Source: Psychromonas arctica DSM 14288 (GTDB taxonomy: Bacteria; Pseudomonadota; Gammaproteobacteria; Enterobacterales; Psychromonadaceae). Taken from it: a DNA stretch of 64,000 nucleotides. The translations under genes were made by a program, and so were the position numbers. This document shows, in pieces, positions 47,653 through 57,615 of the stretch (within the stretch, counting starts at the first letter, position 1; every line of letters starts with the position of its first letter). The notes beneath the pieces are model-generated. The model searched no databases, was not told the origin of the DNA, and saw only the letters and a program-made list of their open reading frames with translations. Where the stretch lies: contig NZ_KI519478.1 in the NCBI RefSeq assembly GCF_000482725.1, positions 161,618-225,617 on the forward strand, given 5' to 3'.

Positions 47653-49029
47653 TTATAAGAAGAATGGACTTGGTTGGAATAGTTTTTCGATGTCGTTAAT
47701 GTACTTCTTATTCACTAAGAACAAGATCACATGGTCATCACTTTCAATTACCGTATCATCATGTGCAATTAACACTTGTTCATCACGAACAATTGCCCCC
47801 ACACTAGTTCCTTTTGGCAATTTCAACTGTGATATCTCTTTACCCACCACTTTCGAGGTCATGTTGTCGCCTCGAGCAACAATCTCAATCGCCTCTGCTA
47901 AGCCTTCTCGCAACGAATAAACGTGCTTTAAGTCAGCTTTACGCACATGCGTGAGTAGTGCGGATAACGTCGCCTGTTGTGGTGAAATGGCGATATCCAG
48001 AATATTACCTTGGATCAGATCCACATAGGCATTACGCTGAATAAGCACCATTGCTTTTCTTGCCCCTAATCGCTTCGCTAACATCGCCGACATAATATTG
48101 GCTTCATCATCGTTAGTCACAGTGATAAACAGGTCGGTCTGATCAATATGTTCTTCTAGTAGTAAATCTTGGTCAGAAGGATCACCACAAAAAACGATAG
48201 TATTGGATAAGGTTTCAGATAAATACTCTGCTCGACGAAAATTCTTTTCAATCAATTTAACTGAGTTTTCTTTTTCTAGACGCTTCGCTAAGCTTTCACC
48301 AATATAACCACCACCGACAATCATAATACGCTTATAAGGGTGCTCAAGCTTTTGCATTTCTCCCATAATGGCTCGAATATTCGGGCTTGCGGTGATAAAG
48401 AATACTTCATCATCGGCTTCGATTATGGTTGTACCCTGCGGACGAATGGCTTTACCACGCCTAAAAATTGCCGCCACACGAGCTTCAATATTGGGCATAT
48501 GCTCTTTTAAAGCAGAAATAGCATTACCGACTAAAGAACCGCCATAATAAGCACGGATCGCCACTAATCCAACCTTGCCATTAGCAAAGTTAGCCACTTG
48601 TAAAGCACCCGGATATTCAATTAGCTGTGTTATATAATCACTCACTAATTTTTCAGGGGCAATAATATGGTCAATCGGAAAGGCATCTTTATTGAATAAT
48701 TCCTTCTCATGCATAACCACACTTTGAGAACGAATACGGGCAATTTTCTTAGGTACGTTAAACAGGGTAAATGCAATCTGGCAGGCAACCATATTAACTT
48801 CGTCACTATTGGTTACCGCAATCAACATATCCGCGTCGATAGCACCAGCATCACCTAGAGTATGTGGACTTGACGCACTACCTTGAACGACGCGTAAATC
48901 AAAGCGATCTTGTAACTCTTGCAAAGCTTCGTGGTTTTCATCTACCACCGTGATATCGTTATTTTCGCCGACCAAGTTTTCCGCTAAAGAAGCCCCCACT
49001 TGCCCTGCACCTAAAATAATAATTTTCAT
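47653..49029 (-). CDS. trkA: Trk potassium uptake regulator TrkA
   Basis: A 458-residue cytosolic nucleotide-binding regulator made of two RCK units. Each has a Rossmann [10 protein letters not shown] (near residue 7) or [10 protein letters not shown] (near 240) motif followed by an RCK_C subdomain. It gates TrkH in response to NAD(H)/ATP. It sits between rsmB and trkH, the usual arrangement in gammaproteobacteria. Confidence 0.95.
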   Translation of the reverse strand: MKIIILGAGQVGASLAENLVGENNDITVVDENHEALQELQDRFDLRVVQGSASSPHTLGDAGAIDADMLIAVTNSDEVNMVACQIAFTLFNVPKKIARIRSQSVVMHEKELFNKDAFPIDHIIAPEKLVSDYITQLIEYPGALQVANFANGKVGLVAIRAYYGGSLVGNAISALKEHMPNIEARVAAIFRRGKAIRPQGTTIIEADDEVFFITASPNIRAIMGEMQKLEHPYKRIMIVGGGYIGESLAKRLEKENSVKLIEKNFRRAEYLSETLSNTIVFCGDPSDQDLLLEEHIDQTDLFITVTNDDEANIMSAMLAKRLGARKAMVLIQRNAYVDLIQGNILDIAISPQQATLSALLTHVRKADLKHVYSLREGLAEAIEIVARGDNMTSKVVGKEISQLKLPKGTSVGAIVRDEQVLIAHDDTVIESDDHVILFLVNKKYINDIEKLFQPSPFFL

Positions 49030-49071
49030 GTTATCTCACTGCTTATCGATTTACTGAATATCGCTGATTAC

Positions 49072-50376
49072 TTATAACGCTTTTTGCAACTTAGCGTAAT
49101 AAAACCCATCCATTTTTTCTTCATTTGGTAAAATTTGGCGAGTTACTGCTTGACCATCATAGTGCGCAGCTAATGGCATCAGTGATGCGTCACTTGTTGC
49201 AGCTAAAAAGTCCTTAATTTGTTGGTCATTTTCATCGGGTAAAATAGAACATGTTGCATATAGCAACACACCACCCGGTTTTAGTTTTTGCCATAACGCA
49301 TATAAAATATTTTTCTGTAAAGTGACCAGTTCACTAATATCACTATCACGTCGTAACCATCGAATATCTGGATGGCGACGTATCACTCCCGTTGCACTAC
49401 AAGGGGCATCACACAAAATACGGTCAAACTGCTCTCCAGACCACCAATCATCTGGTTTAGCTGCATCACCATGAATAACCGTCGCTTGTAGATTAAGTCT
49501 TTGTAAATTTTCATTAACACGTACTAAACGTTTTTCATCAAAATCCACGGCAACCATCTGCTTCAACTCTGGTTGTAGCTCTAAAGTATGCACGGTTTTG
49601 CCGCCAGGCGCAGAACAAGCATCCAGAACTAAATCACCCGGTTGTGCATCTAAATAATGTGCAGCTAATTGCGCTGCGCCATCTTGTACTGATACCCAAC
49701 CTTCTGCAAAGCCCGGTAATTGGTAAACATCACAAGCATTTTCTAAACATAATGCATTATCATTAAACGCTGTTATTTGTGCTTGTTTATCTTGCTCGGT
49801 TAATAAAGCAAGATATTGTTCACGATCATGAAAACGTGAATTTACACGTAACCACATTGGTGCTTGCTGGTTGTTTTCAGTCATAATTTCAGCAGCTTTT
49901 TCTTCACCATACGCAGATTGCAAACGTTTTACTAACCAACTTGGATGGCAATACAGTAAAGCAGGTTGTTGATCCGCCTGAGCAATTAAGCTCTCTTGCT
50001 CGCGTAAAAAACTACGTAAAACACCATTGATCATGCCCTTTAATGCAGGTTTTTTAAGGGCTTTTGCACCATTAACGGTTTCACCCACCGCCGCATGGCT
50101 AGGAATACGCGTGTATAGCAGTTGATAAATACCAACTAGGATTAAAAAATGCAGATCTCTTTGTTTACCCGTCAAAGGTTTTTTCATTAATGAACGGCAG
50201 AAAAAATCTAAACGAGGCAATGTACGCAGTACGCCATAACAAAGCATTTGTACTAAGGCTTTATCTTTAGGGGAAAGCTCTTGCTGAATAGCGGGCAATG
50301 CTTGTGATAGTGATTGCCCCTTTTCTACAACTTGATTTAACACTTTAGCGGCAATCGCACGTACATTCATTATCAT
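49072..50376 (-). CDS. rsmB: 16S rRNA m5C967 methyltransferase RsmB
   Basis: A 434-residue SAM-dependent enzyme methylating C967 of 16S rRNA. The N-terminal NusB-like helical domain covers about 1-130. The catalytic domain has D-A-C-S-A-P-G-G-K-T, D-A-P-C-S-A-T-G-V-I-R-R-H-P-D and the nucleophile region Y-A-T-C-S-I-L-P. It overlaps fmt by one base and precedes trkA. Confidence 0.95.
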   Translation of the reverse strand: MIMNVRAIAAKVLNQVVEKGQSLSQALPAIQQELSPKDKALVQMLCYGVLRTLPRLDFFCRSLMKKPLTGKQRDLHFLILVGIYQLLYTRIPSHAAVGETVNGAKALKKPALKGMINGVLRSFLREQESLIAQADQQPALLYCHPSWLVKRLQSAYGEEKAAEIMTENNQQAPMWLRVNSRFHDREQYLALLTEQDKQAQITAFNDNALCLENACDVYQLPGFAEGWVSVQDGAAQLAAHYLDAQPGDLVLDACSAPGGKTVHTLELQPELKQMVAVDFDEKRLVRVNENLQRLNLQATVIHGDAAKPDDWWSGEQFDRILCDAPCSATGVIRRHPDIRWLRRDSDISELVTLQKNILYALWQKLKPGGVLLYATCSILPDENDQQIKDFLAATSDASLMPLAAHYDGQAVTRQILPNEEKMDGFYYAKLQKAL

Positions 50377-51329
50377 TAACCTTGTTCGAGTAAGTTGCTA
50401 GAAACTGTAAACAGTTCACGGCGAGAATTTAAAACATCTTGGACTGGCATTGCTTTTTTTCCTGCCAGTTGAATCACTTCAAGGTTGATCACACCTTGGC
50501 CTGTAGCAACTTGAATCCCCTTTTTATCAACCTCTAGAATAGTGCCCGCTGTCGCAGTGCTAACCTTATCAACTAGCGTCGCTTTATGTACTTTAATGAC
50601 TTGCCCCGCCCATTCAAAGTAGCTAATAGGCCAAGGGTTAAAGGCACGAATGCATCGGTCAATAAACTCAGCTTGATCATTCCAGTCAATTAAGGCTTCA
50701 GCTTTACTCAGTTTTTTAGCATAAGTCGCTGCATTTTCATCTTGTTTTTGTGCGGTTAATTGCCCTGTTTGCAATTGCTTGATTGTTTCGATTAATACCG
50801 CTGGAGCTTGTTTGGCAACTTTTGCGTATAGAGAAGCACTGGTTTCATCTGCATCAATCGGACAGCTTACTTTTTTAAGCATATCCCCAGTATCTAAGCC
50901 TTCATTCATTTGCATGATAGTAACGCCAGTTTCTTTGTCTCCGGCCCAAATAGCACGTTGAAAAGGCGCAGCACCACGCCATCTAGGTAACAAAGACCCG
51001 TGAACATTCAAGCACCCTAAACGCGGCGTAGTTAATACGCTATTTGGCAAAATTAGACCATAAGCGACCACAATCATTAAATCTGCATTTAATGCAGCGA
51101 GTTGTTCGATACTCTCGCTTTGTTTAAAATTCTCAGGTTGATACACAGCGATATCATTTGCTAACGCCACTTCTTTTACTGCACTTGCGGTCAGTTTTTT
51201 TCCTCGCCCTGCTGGACGATCCGGCTGACTATAAACAGCTACAACATTGAAGTCAGCGGCAATTAATGCTTGTAAATGGTTGGCAGCAAAATCAGGCGTA
51301 CCTGCAAAAATGATATTAAGTTTTTCCAC
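50376..51329 (-). CDS. fmt: Methionyl-tRNA formyltransferase
   Basis: Formylates initiator Met-tRNA with 10-formyl-THF. 317 residues. The catalytic region [15 protein letters not shown] (Asn and His) and the Asp in [10 protein letters not shown] are present, with the C-terminal OB-fold tRNA-binding part. It lies between def and rsmB, the classical arrangement. Confidence 0.96.
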   Translation of the reverse strand: MEKLNIIFAGTPDFAANHLQALIAADFNVVAVYSQPDRPAGRGKKLTASAVKEVALANDIAVYQPENFKQSESIEQLAALNADLMIVVAYGLILPNSVLTTPRLGCLNVHGSLLPRWRGAAPFQRAIWAGDKETGVTIMQMNEGLDTGDMLKKVSCPIDADETSASLYAKVAKQAPAVLIETIKQLQTGQLTAQKQDENAATYAKKLSKAEALIDWNDQAEFIDRCIRAFNPWPISYFEWAGQVIKVHKATLVDKVSTATAGTILEVDKKGIQVATGQGVINLEVIQLAGKKAMPVQDVLNSRRELFTVSSNLLEQG

Positions 51330-51357
51330 GAAACAACCTTATAAATATGAGAATAAA

Positions 51358-51870
51358 TTATGAAAACTTTTTATTTTGACGCTGTAATTTTTCCAGCTTG
51401 GCTTTAATTCGCTTTTGTTTAAATGGTGAAAGATAGTCAATAAATAATTTACCTTTTAAATGATCCAATTCATGTTGAATACAAACAGCAAATAGACCAT
51501 CAGCCTTCACCACTTGTGTTTCCCCCTCTAAATCTTGATACTGCAAAGTAACGAACTCTGCGCGTTCAACATCTGCATTTGTATCAGGAACGGATAAACA
51601 ACCCTCTTCCGATACTTCTACGCCAGAACTCTCTAGAATAGTAGGATTAATCAGAGCAATTGGTTGATTGCGTTCGTCAGAAACATCAATAACAACGATG
51701 CGTTGGTGAATGTTGACTTGTGTTGCAGCTAAACCAACACCATTTTCGTCATACATAGTTTCGATCATATCCGCTGCAATTTTTTTAATTTCAGGAGTGA
51801 TCTTGTCGACAGGTTGGGCTACAGTTCTTAGACGTTCATCTGGAAAATGTAATACTTCAAGTAAAGGCAT
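51358..51870 (-). CDS. def: Peptide deformylase
   Basis: Removes the formyl group from nascent proteins. From ATG 51870 it is 170 residues starting [11 protein letters not shown], the family's usual start; the 20-residue extension to 51930 is not supported. All three deformylase motifs are present: [16 protein letters not shown] and Q-H-E-L-D-H, giving Cys and two His metal ligands and the catalytic Glu. First gene of the def-fmt-rsmB-trkA-trkH operon, divergent from the LysM gene. Confidence 0.96.
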   Translation of the reverse strand: MPLLEVLHFPDERLRTVAQPVDKITPEIKKIAADMIETMYDENGVGLAATQVNIHQRIVVIDVSDERNQPIALINPTILESSGVEVSEEGCLSVPDTNADVERAEFVTLQYQDLEGETQVVKADGLFAVCIQHELDHLKGKLFIDYLSPFKQKRIKAKLEKLQRQNKKFS

Positions 51871-51965
51871 GGTATTATCGCACTCATAGTTAATGTTAAA
51901 AATGTTAATTCTAGTCATTTCCCTTTGCAAAAAACAGTTTTATTAATCACAGGACAAGGATTGTT

Positions 51966-53045
51966 ATGAAATTAAAACTCATTGCTTCACTTATATTAGG
52001 TGTCGCTCTGTCAATGACCGCTTTTGCAGACAAGATTAAACTCAAAGGAGATCACCCAGAAACCTACATCGTGCAAAAAGGCGATACACTATGGGGCATC
52101 TCATCTCATTTTTTAAACAGCCCATGGTTATGGCCGCGTTTATGGGAAACAAACACACAAATAAACAACCCACATTTAATTTATCCTGGTGATGTTTTAA
52201 ATCTGATTTGGGTAGATGGTGAACCGAGATTAACACGTAAGCAATTAAAAAAATTATCGCCAACCCCCCGCTTACAAGAAAAAGCGCAAGCAATTCCAAC
52301 GATTCCATTACAAGCGATTTCAGCCTTTTTATCAAAAGACCATATTATTGATCCCGATTTATTACACAATGCACCGCGTTTATTGGGAGATGCACTCGGC
52401 TCTCCACGTTTTTTTGAAGGTGATATTTTTTACGCTCAAGGACACTACGATAAAGATAAACTGTACGGTATCTATCGTTTAGGTGAAACCTATAAAGATG
52501 AAGCGGGCAATAGTTTAGGTACAAAATTAATTTTTATTGGTAATTCACAGGTATCAAAAAGTCCCAATGTTGATACAACTGATCAGGTTACACCACATGA
52601 CTTCATTAAAAGCTCTCGCGAAGCACGACAGGGCGATTTAATTTTATCTATTCCTGAATTTGACTCTTTACCTGCTTACTTTATTCCTCAGCCAGTACCT
52701 AAAAGTAAAAAAGGACATATTTTATCTGCTTTAAATAATGCAACGGCCATTGGAAAGTGGGATGTAGTGGTGATTAATAAAGGTAAAATAGACAGCATCA
52801 AGATCGGCTCCATGTTTTCTATCTTGCGCTCTGGGCCTGCATTATTAATTAGGGATGCGAATATCATTTATAAAGAAGATGGTGACGCATTCGACAAGAT
52901 AAGTGAAGCAAATTTAATACTTCCCCCTGAACGAGTTGGCGAACTAATGGTGTTCAAAGTCTACGATCAAGTGAGTATTGCTATTATTATGCGCGGCAAA
53001 GATGTTATGGGCGCTAAGTATGACATTGAAGGTTTACCATTTTAA
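51966..53045 (+). CDS. LysM-domain periplasmic or envelope protein
   Basis: 359 residues. A cleavable signal peptide covers residues 1-21 (ending T-A-F-A-D). A LysM peptidoglycan-binding domain follows at about 33-82 (T-Y-I-V-Q-K-G-D-T-L-W-G-I-S, then N-P-H-L-I-Y-P-G-D-V-L). The remaining 270 residues have no recognised domain. An AAGGA ribosome site precedes the ATG. This gene sits between def and dprA in many gammaproteobacteria. A role in cell-wall binding is inferred. Confidence 0.88.
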   Translation: MKLKLIASLILGVALSMTAFADKIKLKGDHPETYIVQKGDTLWGISSHFLNSPWLWPRLWETNTQINNPHLIYPGDVLNLIWVDGEPRLTRKQLKKLSPTPRLQEKAQAIPTIPLQAISAFLSKDHIIDPDLLHNAPRLLGDALGSPRFFEGDIFYAQGHYDKDKLYGIYRLGETYKDEAGNSLGTKLIFIGNSQVSKSPNVDTTDQVTPHDFIKSSREARQGDLILSIPEFDSLPAYFIPQPVPKSKKGHILSALNNATAIGKWDVVVINKGKIDSIKIGSMFSILRSGPALLIRDANIIYKEDGDAFDKISEANLILPPERVGELMVFKVYDQVSIAIIMRGKDVMGAKYDIEGLPF

Positions 53046-53171
53046 TCGAGCATCGATAACTTATAAACACTAAATAATATTTAAGCACCGACCGGAATCT
53101 CAACGTTTTAGGCTTACTCGAGTAACGAGTAAAAAGTAATATTTTACACTAATTAATTGGGAAAATATAAA

Positions 53172-54107
53172 ATGCACTATCAAAGTAGGCACACAGAAAG
53201 ATCCAATAAGTTTGCATTTTTAAATTATTCTAAAACGCCTAAGCACTTTCGCATTTGGACGTCAAGCCGCCCTAAATTTTTGTTTGTGCTAACGATGTTC
53301 ATTGTAAACTTATTTAACGGTTCGATTATTTCTAGCGCCAATGCTTCTGAGATAGAAAATTCAATACAAATCAAAGCAAGCAATGAGATTGCAATTAAAC
53401 GTGAGTACCTAAAACACATTATCAGCCAGCAGGAGAGATTACTTACTTCGCTGGTTGATACGCCTTTCATGAATGCCTACATCGCTAAAAACCAAGAATC
53501 AGACCGAGATAGTTTGAGTGAGTTATTCCTCACTGCAGCGACTATTAATAAGTATTATATGCAAGTTCGCTTTATAGATGCTCAAGGCCAAGAAAAAATT
53601 CGAATTGAACAATCCAGTAATGATTCAGCACCCATGATCATTAAAGAAGCAGCACTGCAAGATAAAAGTAGTCGTGAATATTTTACCGCCACTCAAAAAA
53701 CGCCTGCAGGAGAGCTTTGGCACTCACCCTTTGATTTAAATAGAGAACAAGGGGCTATAGAACAATTAATTAATCCTACCTACCGGATCGCTCACCCTGT
53801 CTATTTTGATGGCGCTTTTTCTGGCATGGTCATCATCAATTTAGATATGACATATGTGCTCAAATATTTAACTGAATCTAATGATTTTTTGATCTACCTT
53901 GTTGATTCAGATAACGAATTATTAACACACCCAAATCCTAAAAAATCCTGGAGCAAATACTTGCCAGGCCGAGGTAAACACTTACAAACAACTGCATTAA
54001 CATCAGAAAAGATGACTCATTCTCTAGAAGATATATTTAAAAATGGTGAAGGTATACGCATTATATTGCGAGAAAAAATAAGTAATGAGCCAAGTACTAA
54101 AGATTAA
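53172..54107 (+). CDS. Membrane-anchored Cache-domain sensor without output domain
   Basis: About 311 residues. Start ATG 53172 is preferred over the TTG at 53157. A single hydrophobic segment (about residues 35-55) is followed by a periplasmic dCache-like sensory region (E-Q-L-I-N-P-T-Y-R-I-A-H-P-V-Y-F-D-G, V-I-I-N-L-D-M-T-Y). The protein ends about 30 residues after that with no second membrane helix and no kinase, GGDEF or chemotaxis domain. It separates the LysM gene from dprA. It may be a truncated receptor or a stand-alone ligand-binding protein. Confidence 0.7.
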   Translation: MHYQSRHTERSNKFAFLNYSKTPKHFRIWTSSRPKFLFVLTMFIVNLFNGSIISSANASEIENSIQIKASNEIAIKREYLKHIISQQERLLTSLVDTPFMNAYIAKNQESDRDSLSELFLTAATINKYYMQVRFIDAQGQEKIRIEQSSNDSAPMIIKEAALQDKSSREYFTATQKTPAGELWHSPFDLNREQGAIEQLINPTYRIAHPVYFDGAFSGMVIINLDMTYVLKYLTESNDFLIYLVDSDNELLTHPNPKKSWSKYLPGRGKHLQTTALTSEKMTHSLEDIFKNGEGIRIILREKISNEPSTKD

Positions 54108-54159
54108 GTTTAAGGGTTAGCATTTTACAGGGCAGACTCTTTAATTAAGAGAGGTTGTT

Positions 54160-55263
54160 ATTCAAAAAAATCTATTTGAACAAGATAGCGAACTTGATCC
54201 ACTATATTGCTGGATAGCACTTGATGCTATTCCAGGTTTACAAAAGCGCAAAATTTTTACACTGCTATCACATTACTCTATTCAACAGTTATTCCTACTT
54301 AATGCAAAACAATTAAGTCAACATAACCTTGACCCCAAACAAATAAGTGCTTTTTTATCCCCTAATCAATTACATATACAGACTTGTCTCGATTGGCAAG
54401 ATAGTGCACCAGATCAAGCTATTATCAGCTATGCAGACCCTCGCTACCCGCGCTTATTAAAACAGATCAGCAGCCCACCTCTCTTATTATTCACGCAGGG
54501 AAACTTAGCATTACTCAACTCGCCACAAATTGCTATTGTCGGTAGTCGCAGTTGTACTCCCTATGGGCAAGAAAAAGCGATGTTATTAGCGCAACAACTT
54601 ACTCAAGCAGGTTTAACCATCACCAGCGGTTTAGCAATAGGCATTGATGGTGTCGCCCATCAAGGTGCGTTAAAAGAAACGGGAGCGACCATTGCGGTAT
54701 TAGGTACCGGCCTTAATAATATTTATCCGAAACGCCATTTGTCATTAGCCCATAAAATTCGTGAAAAAGGGTTATTAATCTCTGAATTTTGGCCTGATAC
54801 TCCTGCCTACCCAAGTAACTTCCCTCGTCGTAACCGAATTATTTCAGGCTTAAGCTTAGGCACGTTAGTGATTGAAGCTTCAGTAAAAAGTGGTTCATTA
54901 ATCACTGCGCGTTATGCCGCAGAGCACAACAGAGAAATTTTTGCGCTACCAGGTTCAATAGATAATCCACAGGCTTGCGGTTGTTTAAAACTGATCCAGC
55001 AAGGTGCTAAATTAGTCTTAAACAGTGTTGATATATTAGAAGAATTCCCGCTATTAAACATTTCCCCCCCCTCCTTGGGAAAAGAAAATAAAACACCTAA
55101 AAACCAACATGTTTTACTCGATATGATCGACTATCACCTGACCAGCTTTGAGACTATTTTAGCCCGCAGCGGTTGGGATGTAGTGACCTTACAAAATGAG
55201 TTAATAGAATTAGAGATAAATGGTATAATTAACGTCCAACCGCAAGGTTACATTAAGTTATAA
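54160..55263 (+). CDS. dprA: DNA processing protein DprA, apparent ATT start
   Basis: Loads RecA on incoming single-stranded DNA during transformation. The frame carries W-I-A-L-D-A-I-P-G-L near the N-terminus, the Rossmann core I-A-I-V-G-S-R-S-C-T-P-Y-G and G-L-A-I-G-I-D-G-V-A-H. Further on are N-F-P-R-R-N-R-I-I-S-G-L and G-S-L-I-T-A-R-Y-A, and a C-terminal winged helix. No ATG, GTG or TTG precedes the conserved N-terminus. The best start is ATT 54160, five bases after AGAGAGG and 16 bases after the last in-frame stop, giving 367 residues (E. coli has about 374). A start at ATG 54580 would delete the N-terminal third. smg follows 8 bp on. Confidence 0.85.
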   Translation: MQKNLFEQDSELDPLYCWIALDAIPGLQKRKIFTLLSHYSIQQLFLLNAKQLSQHNLDPKQISAFLSPNQLHIQTCLDWQDSAPDQAIISYADPRYPRLLKQISSPPLLLFTQGNLALLNSPQIAIVGSRSCTPYGQEKAMLLAQQLTQAGLTITSGLAIGIDGVAHQGALKETGATIAVLGTGLNNIYPKRHLSLAHKIREKGLLISEFWPDTPAYPSNFPRRNRIISGLSLGTLVIEASVKSGSLITARYAAEHNREIFALPGSIDNPQACGCLKLIQQGAKLVLNSVDILEEFPLLNISPPSLGKENKTPKNQHVLLDMIDYHLTSFETILARSGWDVVTLQNELIELEINGIINVQPQGYIKL

Positions 55264-55271
55264 GGTCCGTT

Positions 55272-55748
55272 ATGTTCGAAATTATCATGTATCTCTTTGA
55301 AAGTTATATCCAAGTTGATCAAACAATGGAACTTGATACACAAGAGGTGACCGATGAATTGATGCAAGAAGGCTTTCAGAAGTCAGAAATTCACAAAGCG
55401 TTAGCTTGGTTAGACAACCTTGCTAATATGCATAACCAAGAACCACAAAGCAGAACCATTGCTGAAAAAACAACCTCTCATCGAATCTATAACAAAATAG
55501 AGCAGCGCCAAATTTCATTAGAGTCGCGTAATTACATTAGCTATTTAGAAGAAGCTAAAATACTAACAACACATACGCGAGAAATGGTCATTGATTGCAT
55601 TATGTCATTAGACAGTGACGGTGAACTTATTTTAGAAGATGTAAAATGGTTGATTCTAATGGTTTTATTCAACGACCCCGTCAGTGATGATGCATTCTTA
55701 CAATTAGAGTCGATGTTAATGGATTTCGAAGAAGGACTGATCCACTAA
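55272..55748 (+). CDS. smg: Smg family protein
   Basis: A 158-residue acidic, all-helical protein of the Smg (DUF494) family, recognisable by M-F-E-I-I-M-Y-L-F-E-S-Y at the start. Biochemical function is not established. It lies between dprA and the topoisomerase-like zinc-finger gene, as in E. coli and relatives, with AAGG before the ATG. Probably in one operon with dprA. Confidence 0.93.
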   Translation: MFEIIMYLFESYIQVDQTMELDTQEVTDELMQEGFQKSEIHKALAWLDNLANMHNQEPQSRTIAEKTTSHRIYNKIEQRQISLESRNYISYLEEAKILTTHTREMVIDCIMSLDSDGELILEDVKWLILMVLFNDPVSDDAFLQLESMLMDFEEGLIH

Positions 55749-55749
55749 C

Positions 55750-56310
55750 ATGGCCAATTTAGATACACACCACAAGAAAATGTCAGAAGCTTGCCCCAGG
55801 TGTGCGTCACCATTACATATTAGAAACGGTAAGCAAGGACCATTTTTGGGTTGTAGTGCTTATCCTGCCTGTGATTATTTACGGCCATTGCATGAAAAAA
55901 GCGACATCAAAAAGGTATTAACAGGTAGCTGCTGTCCTCTTTGCCAGCATGAATTGGTGTTAAAACAAGGCCGTTTTGGATTATTTATAGGTTGTAGTGA
56001 CTACCCTAATTGTGAGCATACTGCGCAATTATCTGAGCAAAATAAGGCAACAGAAAGCACTGTAAAAGAAAACTTAGTCCCCTGCCCAAGCTGTAAAAAC
56101 GGCCATTTAGTTGCTCGTCAATCTCGTTTTGGTAAAACGTTTTATGCCTGTGACAATTACCCTGATTGTAAATATGCAGTGAATGATAAACCCGTGAATG
56201 AGTTCTGCCCTGAATGTAAGTGGCCTATATTAGTTGAACGGAAAACGGCTACCGCTACACGTATAATCTGTCCTAAAAAAGGATGTGGTTATCGAAGTAA
56301 GCCTATATAA
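55750..56310 (+). CDS. Topoisomerase I-type zinc-finger protein (YrdD-like)
   Basis: A 186-residue protein built of four zinc fingers of the TopA C-terminal type. Examples are C-P-R-C-x16-C-S-A-Y-P-x-C, C-P-L-C-x16-C-S-D-Y-P-N-C, C-P-S-C-x18-C-D-N-Y-P-D-C and a final C-P-E-C-x15-C-P-K-K-G-C. There is no catalytic topoisomerase domain. It likely binds single-stranded DNA; the exact role is unknown. It is one base after smg and before tsaC. Confidence 0.9.
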   Translation: MANLDTHHKKMSEACPRCASPLHIRNGKQGPFLGCSAYPACDYLRPLHEKSDIKKVLTGSCCPLCQHELVLKQGRFGLFIGCSDYPNCEHTAQLSEQNKATESTVKENLVPCPSCKNGHLVARQSRFGKTFYACDNYPDCKYAVNDKPVNEFCPECKWPILVERKTATATRIICPKKGCGYRSKPI

Positions 56311-56365
56311 TTATCGGCTGTTTAGTATTAAAACAGCTTAAACTTTATAATTAGTGGGACTCTTA

Positions 56366-56935
56366 ATGACGATCAACGAAGATTCGCTTTCTCAAGCACT
56401 TTTAGCGTTAACAACACAGGGTGTTATTGCTTACCCTACTGAATCTGTTTTTGGCTTAGGTTGTGATCCTGATAGCGAAGTAGCGATTCAAAAAATTCTC
56501 GATTTAAAACAACGCCCCGCCCATAAAGGGTTAATTCTAATTGCCGCAAATATCGAGCAATTACAAAGTTATGCCGACTTTTCATCATTAAGTCCTGAAC
56601 AGCTGGATAATATTAAAGCCACTTGGCCCGGCCCTTTTACCTGGGTTGTACCTGTGCAAAGCTCATTATCAAAATTGGTCAGCGGCGACTTTGATAGTAT
56701 TGCCGTCCGAGTAACCAAACACCCTGTAGTCCAAGCATTATGCACCGCATTTGGTAAGCCAATCATTTCCACCAGCGCAAACTTATCGGGTGAACAAGCC
56801 TGCACTACCACGTTACAAGTCGAGCAAATGTTTGTTAATCACCCACTTCTTGATTATGTGATTGATCAGCCTGTCACGGGGTTAGAAAACCCTTCACAAA
56901 TCCATGATGCATTAACCGGTAAACGCTTACGTTGA
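56366..56935 (+). CDS. tsaC: Threonylcarbamoyl-AMP synthase
   Basis: Makes threonylcarbamoyl-AMP from threonine, bicarbonate and ATP for tRNA t6A37 modification. 189 residues from ATG 56366; a GTG four codons earlier is less likely. The YrdC-domain signature A-Y-P-T-E-S-V-F-G-L-G-C-D-P and K-Q-R-P-x-x-K-G-L-I-L are present, along with S-T-S-A-N-L-S-G near residue 145. It is the last gene of the dprA-smg-zinc finger-tsaC run. Confidence 0.94.
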   Translation: MTINEDSLSQALLALTTQGVIAYPTESVFGLGCDPDSEVAIQKILDLKQRPAHKGLILIAANIEQLQSYADFSSLSPEQLDNIKATWPGPFTWVVPVQSSLSKLVSGDFDSIAVRVTKHPVVQALCTAFGKPIISTSANLSGEQACTTTLQVEQMFVNHPLLDYVIDQPVTGLENPSQIHDALTGKRLR

Positions 56936-56969
56936 TTGCTTAATATGCTATTAATCATTGCTTAAATTA

Positions 56970-56996
56970 ACACCTTCATGGTTAAAATGAAGGTGT
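56970..56996 (+). terminator. Hairpin after tsaC
   Basis: Perfect 10-bp stem ACACCTTCAT/ATGAAGGTGT with a 7-base loop, between tsaC and the purE promoter. The tail is not T-rich, so it may be a weak or processed terminator. Confidence 0.5.
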
Positions 56997-57051
56997 CTAA
57001 AATTCCTACATTTTTAGCCTCATCTCAATTCCCTAATTGACAGGCCGAACT

Positions 57052-57081
57052 TTGCATCTTGTAGGGTAACGGGTATATAAT
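57052..57081 (+). promoter_or_regulatory. purEK promoter
   Basis: TTGCAT (57052-57057) and a perfect TATAAT (57076-57081) with 18-bp spacing, 51 bp upstream of the purE ATG. No clear PurR palindrome was seen. Confidence 0.55.
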
Positions 57082-57131
57082 CGCGCGTATCATTGAACGA
57101 TATTTAAATAATCCCCTATACAGGAGTATGC

Positions 57132-57614
57132 ATGAAAGTTGGTATTATTATGGGCTCAAAATCTGACTGGCCGACCATGAAACACGCAGCAAATATGCTA
57201 GATTCTTTTGGTATTGAGTATGAAACACGTGTTGTTTCTGCACACCGTACTCCACAACTATTAGCCGATTACGCTTCTAGCGCTGCTGAACGTGGCATTA
57301 AAGTGATTATTGCAGGTGCAGGTGGTGCTGCGCACTTACCAGGCATGGCAGCCGCTTTTACCAGCTTACCTGTATTAGGTGTTCCAGTTCAATCTAAGGC
57401 ACTTAAAGGTATCGATTCTTTATTATCAATTTGCCAAATGCCTAAAGGCGTTGCAGTAGGTACGCTTGCTATCGGCGAAGCGGGTGCTGCCAATGCGGGA
57501 CTATTAGCAACGCAAATTCTAGCTTGTCAGCAACCAGATCTACTCGCTAAAGTTGATGCATTCCGTCAAAAACAAACAGACACTGTCTTAGCTAACCCAG
57601 ATCCTGCGATTTAA
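57132..57614 (+). CDS. purE: N5-CAIR mutase, catalytic subunit PurE
   Basis: Converts N5-carboxyaminoimidazole ribonucleotide to CAIR in purine synthesis. 160 residues, class I. Motifs are G-S-K-S-D-W-P-T-M near residue 8, S-A-H-R-T-P at 36-41 with the catalytic His, and [12 protein letters not shown]. An AGGAG ribosome site precedes the ATG. purK follows after one base. Confidence 0.97.
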   Translation: MKVGIIMGSKSDWPTMKHAANMLDSFGIEYETRVVSAHRTPQLLADYASSAAERGIKVIIAGAGGAAHLPGMAAAFTSLPVLGVPVQSKALKGIDSLLSICQMPKGVAVGTLAIGEAGAANAGLLATQILACQQPDLLAKVDAFRQKQTDTVLANPDPAI

Positions 57615-57615
57615 T

